64,000 nucleotides of DNA from Flavobacterium sp. KMS. GTDB taxonomy: Bacteria; Bacteroidota; Bacteroidia; Flavobacteriales; Flavobacteriaceae. Positions 9,719 through 18,605 of the stretch are shown here, piece after piece. The stretch's first letter is position 1. Each line of letters opens with the position of its first letter. The position numbers were made by a program, and so were the translations under genes. The stretch spans positions 274,091 to 338,090 of the forward strand of contig NZ_JSYP01000003.1 in the NCBI RefSeq assembly GCF_000813005.1, read 5' to 3'. A model generated the notes under the pieces. It saw only the letters and a program-made list of their open reading frames with translations, ran no database searches and had not been told where the DNA came from.

Positions 9719-11014
9719 TTATGGTCTGGTAGGAATATTTTCTCCTAAAAGATGCAAATCTGTAGCACCCATTATTTCGGTAGAAGTTTCTCCTAACCAT
9801 CCGGCTTGCTGATTAAGTGCATTATAAACTTTTACGAAATCAACTCCTGGCAAATGAATTTTGTTCCCGTTTTTATCTATTGCCCAATCAATATCTATTG
9901 CAGAATCATTATCATTGTTTGGGGCATTATCTGCATATCCGTATAAAAATGCGTACTGAACAAAATAGCTTCCAGTTCCGCTTTCATCAACAGCATTATC
10001 TGGTAATCTTGTACCTTTAAAAGTGATTTTTTCTTGATCTTTGAGCCATTTTGGCCAATAATCTAAGGAATGATTATAAGCGTTGTTCTGGGCTAAATAA
10101 CCGTCTTTACCTTGGTTATCTTTCCAGTAGATATATTCTATATCTGTAAATTGTACAGTTCCTGTGCCACCTCCTGGAACTGGAATTTTATTAGGATCAG
10201 GTCTATAATAGGTAATCTCATAATTCTGAACTGTTTTTTCCATTTTATGCCCAGCTCCTTCTATTTCGTACCATTCATCATCCGGAAGACCGTTTTTATT
10301 TTTGTCGTAAGAAACCATTATAACTCCAGCTTCACTACTACCGCCACGCATAGTTTTATCAGGATTAGGATTGGCTTCTGCCCAAAAAGCATTCCCTAAA
10401 ACTCTAAAATCGCGTTTGCCTTTTACGTTTACAATTGTATGATCGAAACCAAAAACGATATAACCACCAAAGGCTCCTAGCGAAATTAGATCTCCGTTTT
10501 TCTTGGCTAGATACGTATTGGCTCTGCTTAAAATTTTATCATATGTTTCACCGTCATTCGCTGCAGGCAAATCATTTATAAATTGTCCCGGAGCAGGTTT
10601 AAAATCAAATACTTTAGCAATAAATGTTTTATAATCCTTAGCTTCTTTGCTTACGTGTACTTTAATTTTTTGTGTTTGCGTATTTCCGTTATCAGTTATA
10701 ACTACTGTAAGTTCATACGTTCCTATTTCTGTTGCTGCAAATAAGGCTTCTTTTGCAGTGTTGTTTGCCAAAGAATAATTTTCTGAAGGAGAATTTGTTA
10801 CGCTCCAACTATAAGTTGCATTTGCGCTTACGGTACTATTTACGGTAATTGGTACAATTGTAGCTCTTTGCGCATTGTACTCATTGTTACCAATACCACC
10901 TGTTGGCGGATTGCTATTTTCAGAACCATCGTCGCCACTGGAACAATTGGTTACCAATGCTGCTGCGAGTAAAAGCAATAGCGTTCGGAAGTGTTTTAAA
11001 GATTTGTTATACAT
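9719..11014 (-). CDS. PKD-like surface lipoprotein, B12 operon paralogue 1
   Basis: 431 aa, signal MYNKSLKHFRTLLLLLAAAL with lipobox VTNC. PKD-like domain at about 45-125 (ATYSWSVTNSPSENYSL), then the shared domain with FGGYIVFGFDHTIVNVKG, VSYDKNKNGLPDDEWYEIEG, YWPKWLKDQ and the end IDIDWAIDKNGNKIHLPGVDF. It directly follows the BtuG-like gene (12-base gap), so it is translated from the same riboswitch-controlled mRNA. It is the first and longest of the three paralogues. Confidence 0.75.
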   Translation of the reverse strand: MYNKSLKHFRTLLLLLAAALVTNCSSGDDGSENSNPPTGGIGNNEYNAQRATIVPITVNSTVSANATYSWSVTNSPSENYSLANNTAKEALFAATEIGTYELTVVITDNGNTQTQKIKVHVSKEAKDYKTFIAKVFDFKPAPGQFINDLPAANDGETYDKILSRANTYLAKKNGDLISLGAFGGYIVFGFDHTIVNVKGKRDFRVLGNAFWAEANPNPDKTMRGGSSEAGVIMVSYDKNKNGLPDDEWYEIEGAGHKMEKTVQNYEITYYRPDPNKIPVPGGGTGTVQFTDIEYIYWKDNQGKDGYLAQNNAYNHSLDYWPKWLKDQEKITFKGTRLPDNAVDESGTGSYFVQYAFLYGYADNAPNNDNDSAIDIDWAIDKNGNKIHLPGVDFVKVYNALNQQAGWLGETSTEIMGATDLHLLGENIPTRP

Positions 11015-11026
11015 GATTTTACTATT

Positions 11027-12172
11027 TTAGTTTTTGGTTATAAAAGCAATATGTGCAGGTATATTTCCTGCTGTAGTTTTCCATTTTAATTTTCCATCGG
11101 GTGTAAAGCAATAGATATAGCCTGTTACGACATAATTTTGTGCATCGGTGATATAAATTTCTTTGGTTTCGGGATTTACCTGTAGTCCATAAGGAATCAT
11201 TATTTGTTTATCTGTACCGTCAGTGATTATCTTGTCGCTTATTATCTTTTTGGTTTTAGTGTCTAATATTCCGTAGGTTACTTTATTACTATTAGTAAGA
11301 TAGCTCCACGATACACTATAGAAATAGAGTAAATCATCTACTAAACACATTCCTAGAACCGGAATATCGAGTTGCATTTTTTTCTCATCCGTTTTGGTAT
11401 CAATTACAAAAAGATTTGATGGTGTATTGTAATAATCTCCTCTGGAACTCACATAAATATCTCCTCTACTGTCTATTTGCATACTGTAAAGATTTATACC
11501 TACATCTATTTTTTTTATTTCGGTAAAAGTTTCAAGATCTATTACAGATACGGTTCTGTCATAATTAGGAACTCTGTAACCTCCAGAGTTTGCCACATAT
11601 AATTTTCCGTTACTTACCACCATTTGCTCTGGCTGATAACCTACATTTACTTTTCGTTTTATTTCTAATGATGTGGTATCAATTTCAGCCACAAAACCTA
11701 TCTCTGCGTTAGGATCTATGGCTACAGGACCAGAATAGGAACTTACATAGGCTTTGTTTTTGTAAAAAGCTACATATCGGCAGTTAGGAATATCAATTTT
11801 TTTGATACGTTTTGCCGACCATTTATCGATTACTTCAACTTTATTCGAACAGTTTATTACTGCATAAACCTTATTACCATAAATTTTTATATCGTTACCT
11901 ACGTCACCCAATTCTTTTATAACTGTAGGGTTTCGTTCCGAATAAATATCGGTTGTATAGTTTCCGGTTCTATAATTAAATATATCGATGCTTGCCCGGT
12001 TCATGCCCATATTTCCTTCGTTAAGCAGATAAAAACCTTCTATCTTACCATCACTTCTTGGTGCAGCAACACTTTTATCCGAAGACGGAAAAATGGTTTC
12101 TTCTTCTCTACAAGAAACAAAAGCAAGGGCTATAAATAAACCGAGAATTAATTGTGTAGTTATCTTTTTCAT
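11027..12172 (-). CDS. btuG: BtuG-like surface beta-propeller lipoprotein (cobalamin capture)
   Basis: 381 aa with lipoprotein signal MKKITTQLILGLFIALAFVSC. The body is a YncE/YVTN-type beta-propeller: repeated blades with KVYAVINCSNKVEVID, KAYVSSYSGPVAID, KLYVANSGGYRVPNYDRTVSVIDL and DIYVSSRGDYYNTPSNLFVID. The N-terminal sequence GFYLLNEGNMGMNRASID is typical of this family. In Bacteroides BtuG caps the BtuB receptor and binds vitamin B12 very tightly; length, fold and gene order agree here. It overlaps the receptor gene by ATGA, so the two are probably translationally coupled. Assignment to BtuG rests on fold plus the riboswitch and BtuB context. Confidence 0.85.
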   Translation of the reverse strand: MKKITTQLILGLFIALAFVSCREEETIFPSSDKSVAAPRSDGKIEGFYLLNEGNMGMNRASIDIFNYRTGNYTTDIYSERNPTVIKELGDVGNDIKIYGNKVYAVINCSNKVEVIDKWSAKRIKKIDIPNCRYVAFYKNKAYVSSYSGPVAIDPNAEIGFVAEIDTTSLEIKRKVNVGYQPEQMVVSNGKLYVANSGGYRVPNYDRTVSVIDLETFTEIKKIDVGINLYSMQIDSRGDIYVSSRGDYYNTPSNLFVIDTKTDEKKMQLDIPVLGMCLVDDLLYFYSVSWSYLTNSNKVTYGILDTKTKKIISDKIITDGTDKQIMIPYGLQVNPETKEIYITDAQNYVVTGYIYCFTPDGKLKWKTTAGNIPAHIAFITKN

Positions 12173-14217
12173 AGCGCAATACTTATTATAAATTTCATTG
12201 TACGTCCCGGCATCGGATAATTGTATATAACCTCATACTGCTGATTAAGCACATTGTTTAGCTCTATTGTTCCTTTTATTAAATATTTTCTTAAAGCAAA
12301 AGACTTTTGTACCGCTAAATCGTGTGTGTACCAAGGCTGAATTTCATTGATTTTGATATTGTTGACATTACCATTATATCGTTTTCCTACATAAACAAAA
12401 CTGTAGTTAAAATTCCAGGTTTTATAATCAGCATTTAATATCCCAGAGCCACTATGCCACGGAGTATAAGGAATCTGATCTCCGTAAGAAGACAATTCTA
12501 AACCTGCAAATTTTGTATAATCTCTACTTTCTGAATAAGTGTAGGTAAGATTTGTAGCTAAATTTACATTACCAATATGCATTCCTATATTAAGAACAGA
12601 TTCTATCCCTTTTCCTTTTACTTGTCCCATATTTGTCATCATCCAGCGGAATAAATTTCCTGTTGGAGCGGCTACAATTTTATCTTTGGTATTGGTATAA
12701 TATCCATCAACCTGAATAGAAAGTTTGTCTAAAAAAGAATTATTTACAGGTAAATTATAGGTAAACCCAACATCGTACTGGTTCATATATTCGGGTCTCA
12801 AAGTACTGGATCCGACCATGGTATAATACAAATCATTAAAAGTGGGCATCCTGAAAATACGTTTTGCAAATGCTCGTAAATTAAAATCGTAGTCTTTAAA
12901 TGGTGTATAACCAAGGAATAATGCAGGAGTAAACTCTTTTTTGTCGGGAGCTTTTGCGTTATAGCGCACTTCTTCCTGAACATAAGTACCAACAACACTA
13001 CCTAAGGCTTTAAATTGTCCCAGTCTGAAGGAACTTGCCAATGAAAACAATGCTGTATAGCGTTGCGGAAATGAAAATTGAGTTTGTATCCCTTTTCTTG
13101 TAGCATTAAGTTTATTGTATTGAAAATCTGTAGATAACGAAACATCCCATGTTGGTAATATATTGTACATATTTACTGCCGAGAAGTATATTTCCTGTTG
13201 GTAATAACTATCGTCAGATTGTGCTCCTTCGGTTACTGTTTCTCCTAAAATATGGGTTGTATCTCTGGCAACATAATGCGTGTAATCGTAAGCGTATTTT
13301 GCCTTTACCTGAAATTTGTATTTTTTTGTAAAATCCTTTACTATAGATGCCTGTGTGAAGAAATTTTTGTCGTACTGTCTAAATCCATCAGAAAACTTAT
13401 TTTCGACAATTGCTCCCGGTGCTCCCCTATCCGAGTCATAATAATAAACTTTGGCATCCCAGGAACCGTTGTTTATTTTTCCGTAAAGTCCAGATTCAAA
13501 TCTGAATGCTTCAATATCACTATTATGTCTTGTGGCAGTAGTATCGTAGGCTACAGTACCGTCCTGATTGTTTCTTTTGTACCTAAATTTATATTCACCG
13601 TTAGATTTTATATATTCAGAACTTACGCTCATGCTTACTTTATTGCTTAGCTTTTGTTCCCATCTAAAAGACGGATCAAAATAATTTATGGTCATGGTTT
13701 TAAACCGTACCAATAAATTAGTTTTTTTATCTCCTTCAAAAACGGGACGTTTAGTTCTTAAATAAATAGTAGATGCTGCTGCAAAGTCTTTTGCAGACTG
13801 GAATATTTCGCTTTTCTGACCGTTATACATGGTAAGAGATTCCATGTCGTCTAGCGAATATTTACCCAAATCAGTAACTCCGTTTTGCGCATTACCTAAT
13901 TGGATTCCGTCGTAAAAAACACCTACGTGGTGCGTTCCCATATTACGGACATCTACAGTTTTAAGTCCGCCAAGACCACCATAATCTTTAATCTGGACTC
14001 CGGCAAAATAACGAAGTGCATCGGCAACATTATGACTGGCTAAATTTTCTAGTAATTTCCCCGAAAGACTTTGCACAGGAATTACTTCCTGGTATGGTTT
14101 TGCCTTAAGAATTACTTCTTTTAGTTTGCGAATGCTATCATTAGTTGCTTGTGAATGAAGCAAAAATGGAGTAAATAAGATAAAAACGAATAAAAGCTTT
14201 TTGTTTGTATTATACAT
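12169..14217 (-). CDS. btuB: BtuB-like TonB-dependent cobalamin receptor
   Basis: Outer-membrane TonB-dependent receptor. I prefer the ATG at 14217, which gives the signal peptide MYNTNKKLLFVFILFTPFLLHSQ; a longer frame from 14316 would add 33 residues ahead of it. The plug domain follows (LKEVILKAKPYQEVIPVQ, DALRYFAGVQIKDYG, TVDVRNMGTHHVGVFYDGIQ), then the long beta-barrel with aromatic-ended strands and a C-terminus ending GRTMKFIISIAL. It lacks the carboxypeptidase-like N-terminal domain of SusC proteins, as expected for vitamin or siderophore receptors. First gene of the operon, about 130 bases after a cobalamin riboswitch, which fixes the substrate as B12 or a corrinoid. Confidence 0.9.
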   Translation of the reverse strand: MYNTNKKLLFVFILFTPFLLHSQATNDSIRKLKEVILKAKPYQEVIPVQSLSGKLLENLASHNVADALRYFAGVQIKDYGGLGGLKTVDVRNMGTHHVGVFYDGIQLGNAQNGVTDLGKYSLDDMESLTMYNGQKSEIFQSAKDFAAASTIYLRTKRPVFEGDKKTNLLVRFKTMTINYFDPSFRWEQKLSNKVSMSVSSEYIKSNGEYKFRYKRNNQDGTVAYDTTATRHNSDIEAFRFESGLYGKINNGSWDAKVYYYDSDRGAPGAIVENKFSDGFRQYDKNFFTQASIVKDFTKKYKFQVKAKYAYDYTHYVARDTTHILGETVTEGAQSDDSYYQQEIYFSAVNMYNILPTWDVSLSTDFQYNKLNATRKGIQTQFSFPQRYTALFSLASSFRLGQFKALGSVVGTYVQEEVRYNAKAPDKKEFTPALFLGYTPFKDYDFNLRAFAKRIFRMPTFNDLYYTMVGSSTLRPEYMNQYDVGFTYNLPVNNSFLDKLSIQVDGYYTNTKDKIVAAPTGNLFRWMMTNMGQVKGKGIESVLNIGMHIGNVNLATNLTYTYSESRDYTKFAGLELSSYGDQIPYTPWHSGSGILNADYKTWNFNYSFVYVGKRYNGNVNNIKINEIQPWYTHDLAVQKSFALRKYLIKGTIELNNVLNQQYEVIYNYPMPGRTMKFIISIAL

Positions 14218-14346
14218 CACTAAATAAATTATAAAAACTTTTCGCGATGTAATAATCAAGAAGCATAATAAGAAAGTCCCGCTATAAAATAACAGGCTAA
14301 TTTTCTTGTTCTTCAACTTTATTCCTCGAAAGTTTTAAACTATGTG

Positions 14347-14530
14347 ATTTTGGCAGGTCTCCTGACTTGTTCCATCTTTAAACAACCTTCTCATCCCGAG
14401 AATCGGGACAATGGCATAAGTAACGTTTAAAGACTTATATAGAACTTACAGTAGCGGGTCTGTTCAGGATTTACACCTGATTCCCTTTTAACTATTTTTC
14501 CTTAAATTTTAAGAAAAAGTAGACCAAAAT
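14347..14530 (-). promoter_or_regulatory. Cobalamin (AdoCbl-type) riboswitch
   Basis: Read on the minus strand, the segment holds the hallmark blocks in order: GGGAATCAGGTGTAAATCC (about 14485-14467), ACAGACCCGCTACTGT (14463-14448) and AGTCAGGAGACCTGCC (14368-14353), the conserved B12-box region. The outer P1 helix closes with ATTTTGG (14530-14524) against CCAAAAT (14353-14347). It lies between a promoter-like box and the btuB start, so high cobalamin should shut down the whole operon, from the receptor to the DUF4465 gene. Confidence 0.95.
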
Positions 14531-14536
14531 TTTGAG

Positions 14537-14544
14537 CAAATATA
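14537..14544 (-). promoter_or_regulatory. Bacteroidota -7 promoter box of the B12 operon
   Basis: TATATTTG on the minus strand matches TAnnTTTG. Transcription would start about 5-8 bases downstream, right at the first base of the riboswitch P1 helix. The -33 TTG element is not clear (a T-rich stretch is present at about 14561-14567). Confidence 0.5.
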
Positions 14545-14882
14545 TAACATAAGTTTATGAAAAAAAGTTCTTATTTAATTTAATTAGAATTAAGACAATA
14601 AAATAAGGGCATAATCTGCTAATTTGATAATTTTCATTTATATCCAATAAATTTAAAAATATGACAATATATCAGTTTGAAAACTAGACGATTCTTGTAA
14701 AAAAACAATATCTCGATGTTTCGACATCCATGTGGTTACCTCCTATTTTTTAATAAAATGTAAAATAGTTCATCATTGTTTTTTACATAAAATGTATATT
14801 TGATTTTCTCTATTTCAATATTTAGAAAACCTTTATAAATTAGAGAAACTCAATCTTAAACTCAAAAAATTTAGCATAAAAA
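14545..14882. other. Intergenic region between divergent genes, nothing recognised
   Basis: About 340 AT-rich bases between the riboswitch promoter and the GNAT gene. I see no ORF, RNA gene or clear repeat. It must contain the promoter of the GNAT gene but no convincing TAnnTTTG box stands out. Confidence 0.5.
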
Positions 14883-15725
14883 ATGGAAGTAAAAAGTTTA
14901 GAAAACATTGATATTAAAGATCTATTAGCGGTTATTAATTTATCTTTTTCAGATTATATCGTGCCTTTTAGTCTTAATTTAGAGCAACTTAAAGCTAAGA
15001 TTTCTGCCGAAAATATTAAATTAGATTTGTCTATCGGAGTTTATGCCGAAGATAAATTAGTTGGATTTATGCTGCATGCTTTAAATACTACAAACGAAGA
15101 ATTTGTTGCTTATAATGCTGCAACAGGAGTTGTTCCAGATTATAGAGGAAAAGGTTTAGTTGGTAAAATGTATGCTATTTTAGTGCCGAAATTAGAAAAT
15201 CTTGGCGTTAAGCAAATGGTTTTAGAAGTTATAGAAGGAAATCATCCTGCAATACGAGTTTACGAAAAGATGGGTTATACAATACATAGAAAACTAGATT
15301 GTTTTAAAGGTAAAGTACCGGCATTAGATATAAATCCTAAAGTTGATATAAAGAATCTTAAAGAAGCTCAATGGGAATTGTTTAAATCTTTTTGGGATAT
15401 AGAACCTTCATGGCAAAACGATATTATGGCAGTGAACAATAGTATAGAATTTAGCCAAATTCTTGGAGCTTATATAGATGCTGAATTGGTAGGTTATGCA
15501 ATATATAATCCTACATCCAAAAAAATTAATCAAGTAGCTGTAGCTCCTAATTATCGCCGTAAAGGAATTGGTACGAGTTTATTTAATCATATTAACAATG
15601 CTGTGGATCAAAATGAATTATTAGTATATAATGTTCAGAATAGTTCTGCAGAAGCAAAAGGATTTATAAAAAATTTAAATATACCATATACAATTTCGCA
15701 ATTTGAAATGAAAAGAAATCTTTAA
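14883..15725 (+). CDS. Tandem GNAT-family acetyltransferase
   Basis: 280 aa with two GNAT folds. The first (residues 1-145) has the acetyl-CoA loop GVVPDYRGKGLVGKMYAIL and the downstream NHPAIRVYEKMGY motif. The second (about 160-280) has VAVAPNYRRKGIGTSLFNHI, again the R/Q-x-x-G-x-G/A pattern. Such proteins acetylate amines or small molecules in the cytoplasm; the substrate cannot be told. The N-terminal half keeps the better substrate-side motif, and the C-terminal half ends without the NxxxxxxYxxxGF element, so it may be structural. Monocistronic. Confidence 0.85.
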   Translation: MEVKSLENIDIKDLLAVINLSFSDYIVPFSLNLEQLKAKISAENIKLDLSIGVYAEDKLVGFMLHALNTTNEEFVAYNAATGVVPDYRGKGLVGKMYAILVPKLENLGVKQMVLEVIEGNHPAIRVYEKMGYTIHRKLDCFKGKVPALDINPKVDIKNLKEAQWELFKSFWDIEPSWQNDIMAVNNSIEFSQILGAYIDAELVGYAIYNPTSKKINQVAVAPNYRRKGIGTSLFNHINNAVDQNELLVYNVQNSSAEAKGFIKNLNIPYTISQFEMKRNL

Positions 15726-15766
15726 GTAAAAAAGAAATATAAATTTTCGGTTGTAAAATTAATTAG

Positions 15767-15806
15767 GCAAAAGAATTAGTGACAATTAGTGTAATTCGTG
15801 TTTAAA
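15767..15806. repeat. Short Flavobacterium-type intergenic repeat in a 319-base gap
   Basis: The segment contains the direct repeat AATTAGT..AATTAGTGTAATTCGTG, a string I recognise as recurring in intergenic regions of flavobacterial genomes. The rest of the gap 15726-16044 is AT-rich with no gene visible. Confidence 0.4.
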
Positions 15807-16044
15807 ATTGATTTATAATATTTGAACCTGGACGAAAGTTTACTAAAATTTGATTTTTTTTTATAATTTTTCAACAGAATTGTATATTTAATTATATCAG
15901 TTATTTGAAGCTGTTTTTTATAAAATTTTAAGTAAGATTATTACTCAACTTAGTCATAAAACTCACATAGTCTGAGTCTTCCATTAGGAAGAACCTATAT
16001 TTTTTAGTATTTTTGCACCCTTTTTTACACAATATAATACAACA

Positions 16045-16506
16045 ATGGCACATTCAAACAATGATTTAATCCGTTTTTTAGAAGCGCAAAACCAGCTGTA
16101 TCTTACCGCTCTTTCTGAAATTAAAAAGGGGAAAAAAGAAACCCACTGGATGTGGTTTATTTTTCCACAAATTACGGGTTTAGGCACTAGCGATACAGCC
16201 AATTTTTATGCTATTACCGATTTAAAAGAAGCTACAGAATTTGCAGCACACCCAATTTTGGGAAAACACCTTGTTGAGATTTCTGAGCTTTTATTGACTT
16301 TTAAAATGAAATCAGCAGAATCACTTCTGGGAGAGTTAGACGCTAGAAAATTACGTTCTTCGATGACGCTTTTTAGCTTAGTAGAAAACTGCCACCCTAT
16401 TTTTCAGGAAATATTAAATGCTTTTTTCTCAGGAGAACAAGACCCACGCACTTTGACCATTATTAATTCAATTATAGAGCAATCTATTGAAACAACTACG
16501 CTGTAA
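16045..16506 (+). CDS. DUF1810 family protein
   Basis: 153 aa. The sequence from residue 6 (NDLIRFLEAQNQLYLTAL), through the hallmark HWMWFIFPQITGLGTSDTA, to DARKLRSSMTLFS is the full DUF1810 domain, close to the usual length of about 140-150. The protein is small, soluble and cytoplasmic with no known reaction. It stands alone and is followed by a strong hairpin terminator. It begins just after a TTTTTT-rich region, and the start ATG at 16045 has no rival in frame. Confidence 0.85.
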   Translation: MAHSNNDLIRFLEAQNQLYLTALSEIKKGKKETHWMWFIFPQITGLGTSDTANFYAITDLKEATEFAAHPILGKHLVEISELLLTFKMKSAESLLGELDARKLRSSMTLFSLVENCHPIFQEILNAFFSGEQDPRTLTIINSIIEQSIETTTL

Positions 16507-16536
16507 TTATACAGTAATGTAATAGATTATTTACTC

Positions 16537-16587
16537 AAAAAAAGACACTACATTGTATTTGCTTTCGCAAATCGGTAGTGTCTTTTT
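16537..16587. terminator. Bidirectional terminator between convergent genes
   Basis: GACACTAC (16544-16551) pairs with GTAGTGTC (16575-16582), flanked by an A-run on one side and T-run on the other, and encloses a second small hairpin (ATTTGC tttc GCAAAT). It serves the DUF1810 gene on the plus strand and the small gene ending at 16599 on the minus strand. Confidence 0.85.
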
Positions 16588-16598
16588 AGTTTTGTTAA

Positions 16599-16880
16599 TT
16601 AGTAAAGAAATTCATCAATAAATTCGTTTTCTTCATTGATATATAGATAATATGAACTAACATTTACGTCATCATCTTGGTGATGAAGTTCTAATCTTAT
16701 TTCGATACATGGTGTCGGAATGAATTCATGATCAACTAATATTGAGATTGATTTATTTACAATCTTACTTATGTTGTCTAAATATTCTTTATCAATATTA
16801 TAATAATACTTAATAGCTAAATTATAAAACTCTTCTTTTTTATCTAATATATCTTTATAGGAATTCATGTTGAGGATCAT
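16599..16880 (-). CDS. Small acidic protein, candidate orphan immunity protein
   Basis: 93 aa from ATG at 16880; an in-frame ATG at 16868 (MNSYKDILDKKEEF) is an equally good start. It is acidic, soluble, with no signal peptide and a mixed helix/strand pattern (CIEIRLELHHQDDDVNVSSYYLYI). I do not recognise the family. It is the last member of a minus-strand array of small orphan genes behind an Rhs locus and has the size and charge usual for immunity proteins. A coding remnant sits about 80 bases upstream on the same strand, the position a toxin tail would take. The immunity role is inference from context. Confidence 0.55.
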   Translation of the reverse strand: MILNMNSYKDILDKKEEFYNLAIKYYYNIDKEYLDNISKIVNKSISILVDHEFIPTPCIEIRLELHHQDDDVNVSSYYLYINEENEFIDEFLY

Positions 16881-16957
16881 TTCTAAAATGTAAATTATTC
16901 ATTCAATTAGTAGTAGTTACAATTTCTGAAGTACTAAAATTTATTATTATTGATAAT

Positions 16958-17080
16958 TTATTTTTTTGATCTCTGCATTAGCTCCTCAAAGTACACATTA
17001 TAATCAAATACTTGCTTTACGTTTCTTAATACTATAACAACAATTGGCTTTGTATAAATTGAATAGATTGAGTTAAATTA
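16958..17080 (-). pseudogene. Possible displaced coding remnant (about 40 codons)
   Basis: On the minus strand an open stretch without a start codon reads YTKPIVVIVLRNVKQVFDYN then VYFEELMQRSKK and stops at 16960-16958. The composition is protein-like and it lies directly upstream of the small gene 16599-16880. It may be the tail of a lost toxin or other gene. No family was recognised. Confidence 0.3.
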
Positions 17081-17093
17081 TTGAAAATTAGTT

Positions 17094-17297
17094 TTAATAT
17101 ATAATTGCTTTAAAAAAATATATTACTGAAAAAAGCGCAGTTCTTAAAATAATTACCCAATGTTTTACTATACTTAAACGGTTACCCTCTTTTACAAATA
17201 GTTCGTTTTTACTGTTTTTAAGCCAAAACTTATGAAATTTATAAAAGATAAATGAAAAAATAGCCAAACAAACGCTAATAAGCATGTTATATATCAT
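17094..17297 (-). CDS. Small two-helix membrane protein
   Basis: 67 aa with two membrane segments: residues 4-20 (NMLISVCLAIFSFIF) and about 46-64 (HWVIILRTALFSVIYFF). Between them is a charged loop (KNSKNELFVKEGN). I do not recognise a family. A related C-terminal segment beginning KHWLII occurs as a remnant at 18606-18722, so this gene belongs to a family that has been duplicated and broken within the array. It could be an immunity protein for a membrane-targeting toxin; that is inference. Confidence 0.45.
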   Translation of the reverse strand: MIYNMLISVCLAIFSFIFYKFHKFWLKNSKNELFVKEGNRLSIVKHWVIILRTALFSVIYFFKAIIY

Positions 17298-17386
17298 AAA
17301 CTTTAATTTTATATTACGTAATATTTAGGAAAGGTAAAAATCATCTAACAGATTTCAATAATAGCTATAATTTATGATGTGATTAA

Positions 17387-17695
17387 TTATATGATATCAT
17401 TTATAAGATATATTATACAGCATATGTAAAAAATGAAAGACGGTATTACAAAATAAAAAGCTTTAAGAGGTTTTTTAAATTTATTTTTAAGATAAAATTG
17501 AAGCACTTTTATTGCTAGTATTAAATTAATAATGAAAAGAGGCAAGTGAAAAAAATAGGATAGTATAACTTTTGATCCTCTAATATAAGTACCATAACTA
17601 TTAATTCTATTATCTATCATAATAATTTCCAAAATTAGAAGGATTATTAGAATAGTAAATGAAATGTAGGAAGTTCTTAGTGTTTTATTTTTCAT
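17387..17695 (-). CDS. Small membrane protein, three predicted helices
   Basis: 102 aa from ATG at 17695 (MKNKTLRTSYISFTILIILL). A longer frame begins at 17797, but its extra 34 residues are encoded by the intergenic repeat copy, so I reject that start. Membrane segments lie at about residues 10-27, 45-65 (YFFHLPLFIINLILAIKVLQ) and 78-100 (YFVIPSFIFYICCIIYLI). No family was recognised. It sits in the array of orphan genes between repeat copies; a membrane immunity role is possible but unproven. Confidence 0.5.
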   Translation of the reverse strand: MKNKTLRTSYISFTILIILLILEIIMIDNRINSYGTYIRGSKVILSYFFHLPLFIINLILAIKVLQFYLKNKFKKPLKAFYFVIPSFIFYICCIIYLINDII

Positions 17696-17724
17696 ATAGT
17701 TAAATTCCAACCTCTTTTGCTTGA

Positions 17725-17818
17725 ATATATACAAATATAACATTGATTTACAATCAGTGTTTACAATAAGAATTAAAATAAAAAAATTCCCGTTCATTAA
17801 AACGTGATTTTATGTAGA
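17725..17818 (-). repeat. Array intergenic repeat, copy A (left part only)
   Basis: It shares with the other copies the hairpin core TGATTTACAATCAGTG followed by ACAAT..AATTAAAAT and the later block ATTAAAACG. It abuts the 3' end of the peroxiredoxin-like pseudogene. Confidence 0.6.
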
Positions 17819-18456
17819 TCATAATTGTTCAATTAATTCTTGAATGTTTATTCTGTTCATATAATTGGAATCAACAAATTTATAGGTAATACGATAATCG
17901 GTATCGATAACAAAAACTGCAGGAATAGGTAATTCGTTGTTATCATTATCGTTATAATCAGATAACTTTATTCCTAGGCTGTTGTAAGTAGGAATTACAT
18001 ACTCTTGAAGTTCAAAAGAAATACCAAGTTGTTTGGCCAAAGCATTATCTTTATCCGTTAATAACTCAAAATCTAGTTGGTGATTATTCTTTAATTCTTT
18101 GCTATAATCAGTTTTTTGCGGAGAGATTACTAACAATTTTGCCTTTCTGCCGACAATCTGTTTTAGGTATCCTGCAATGCTTTCAATTCTAAATTACAAT
18201 ACGGACACCAACTGCCTCGAAAAAAAGCTACAATCACTTTCCCGTTTTTAAGAAGCTCTTTTAATTCTATTTTTTCATCATTTGTATTTGAAAGACAGAA
18301 ATCAGGAAACCGTTCGCCTATCTCGATGCTACTCTCTTCAATGCTCTGATCTTTCAATTCCTCTATGGATTTACTAAATATTTCTAAAACTTCTGTCGGA
18401 AGCTGTTTTGCCAAATTTTCATTTAACTCCTCTATCTGTTGCGCTAAAATCTTCAT
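17819..18456 (-). pseudogene. Peroxiredoxin-like (AhpC/TSA) gene broken by a frameshift
   Basis: The first part (18456-18163) encodes an AhpC/TSA-type thioredoxin fold with GERFPDFCLSN, VIVAFFRGSWCPYCNLELKAL. It then stops early. The second part reads on in the next frame: GYLKQIVGRKAKLLVISPQK, LLTDKDNALAKQLGI, and ends at 17819. Joining the two after LKAL needs one base around 18164-18172 (gcattgca|ggatac), which restores a full peroxiredoxin-like protein of about 210 residues with the catalytic W-C-P-Y-C site. One base is therefore missing, either as a true mutation or a sequencing error. The intact protein would reduce peroxides in the cytoplasm. It is an odd member of the orphan array. 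Confidence 0.8.
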
Positions 18457-18605
18457 ATTTTGTTTACTATTTCCGCAAAGATTTAAAAGTTAATTCAGAA
18501 CCGCAATACCGCATAAAATTGTCCTTATGGGATAAAAAAGTCAATTTTAAGAAAACAAAGGAATTAGTGATATAATAAAAAAATATCAACTGGAATTTTT
18601 AACTT

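Noticed and set aside
14218..14316. 33-residue N-terminal extension of the BtuB-like receptor
   Set aside because: The ATG at 14217 starts a normal signal peptide; the extension would put a second hydrophobic stretch ahead of it and moves toward the riboswitch.
17696..17797. N-terminal extension of the three-helix membrane protein
   Set aside because: The extra codons are encoded by repeat copy A; the ATG at 17695 gives a more natural start.
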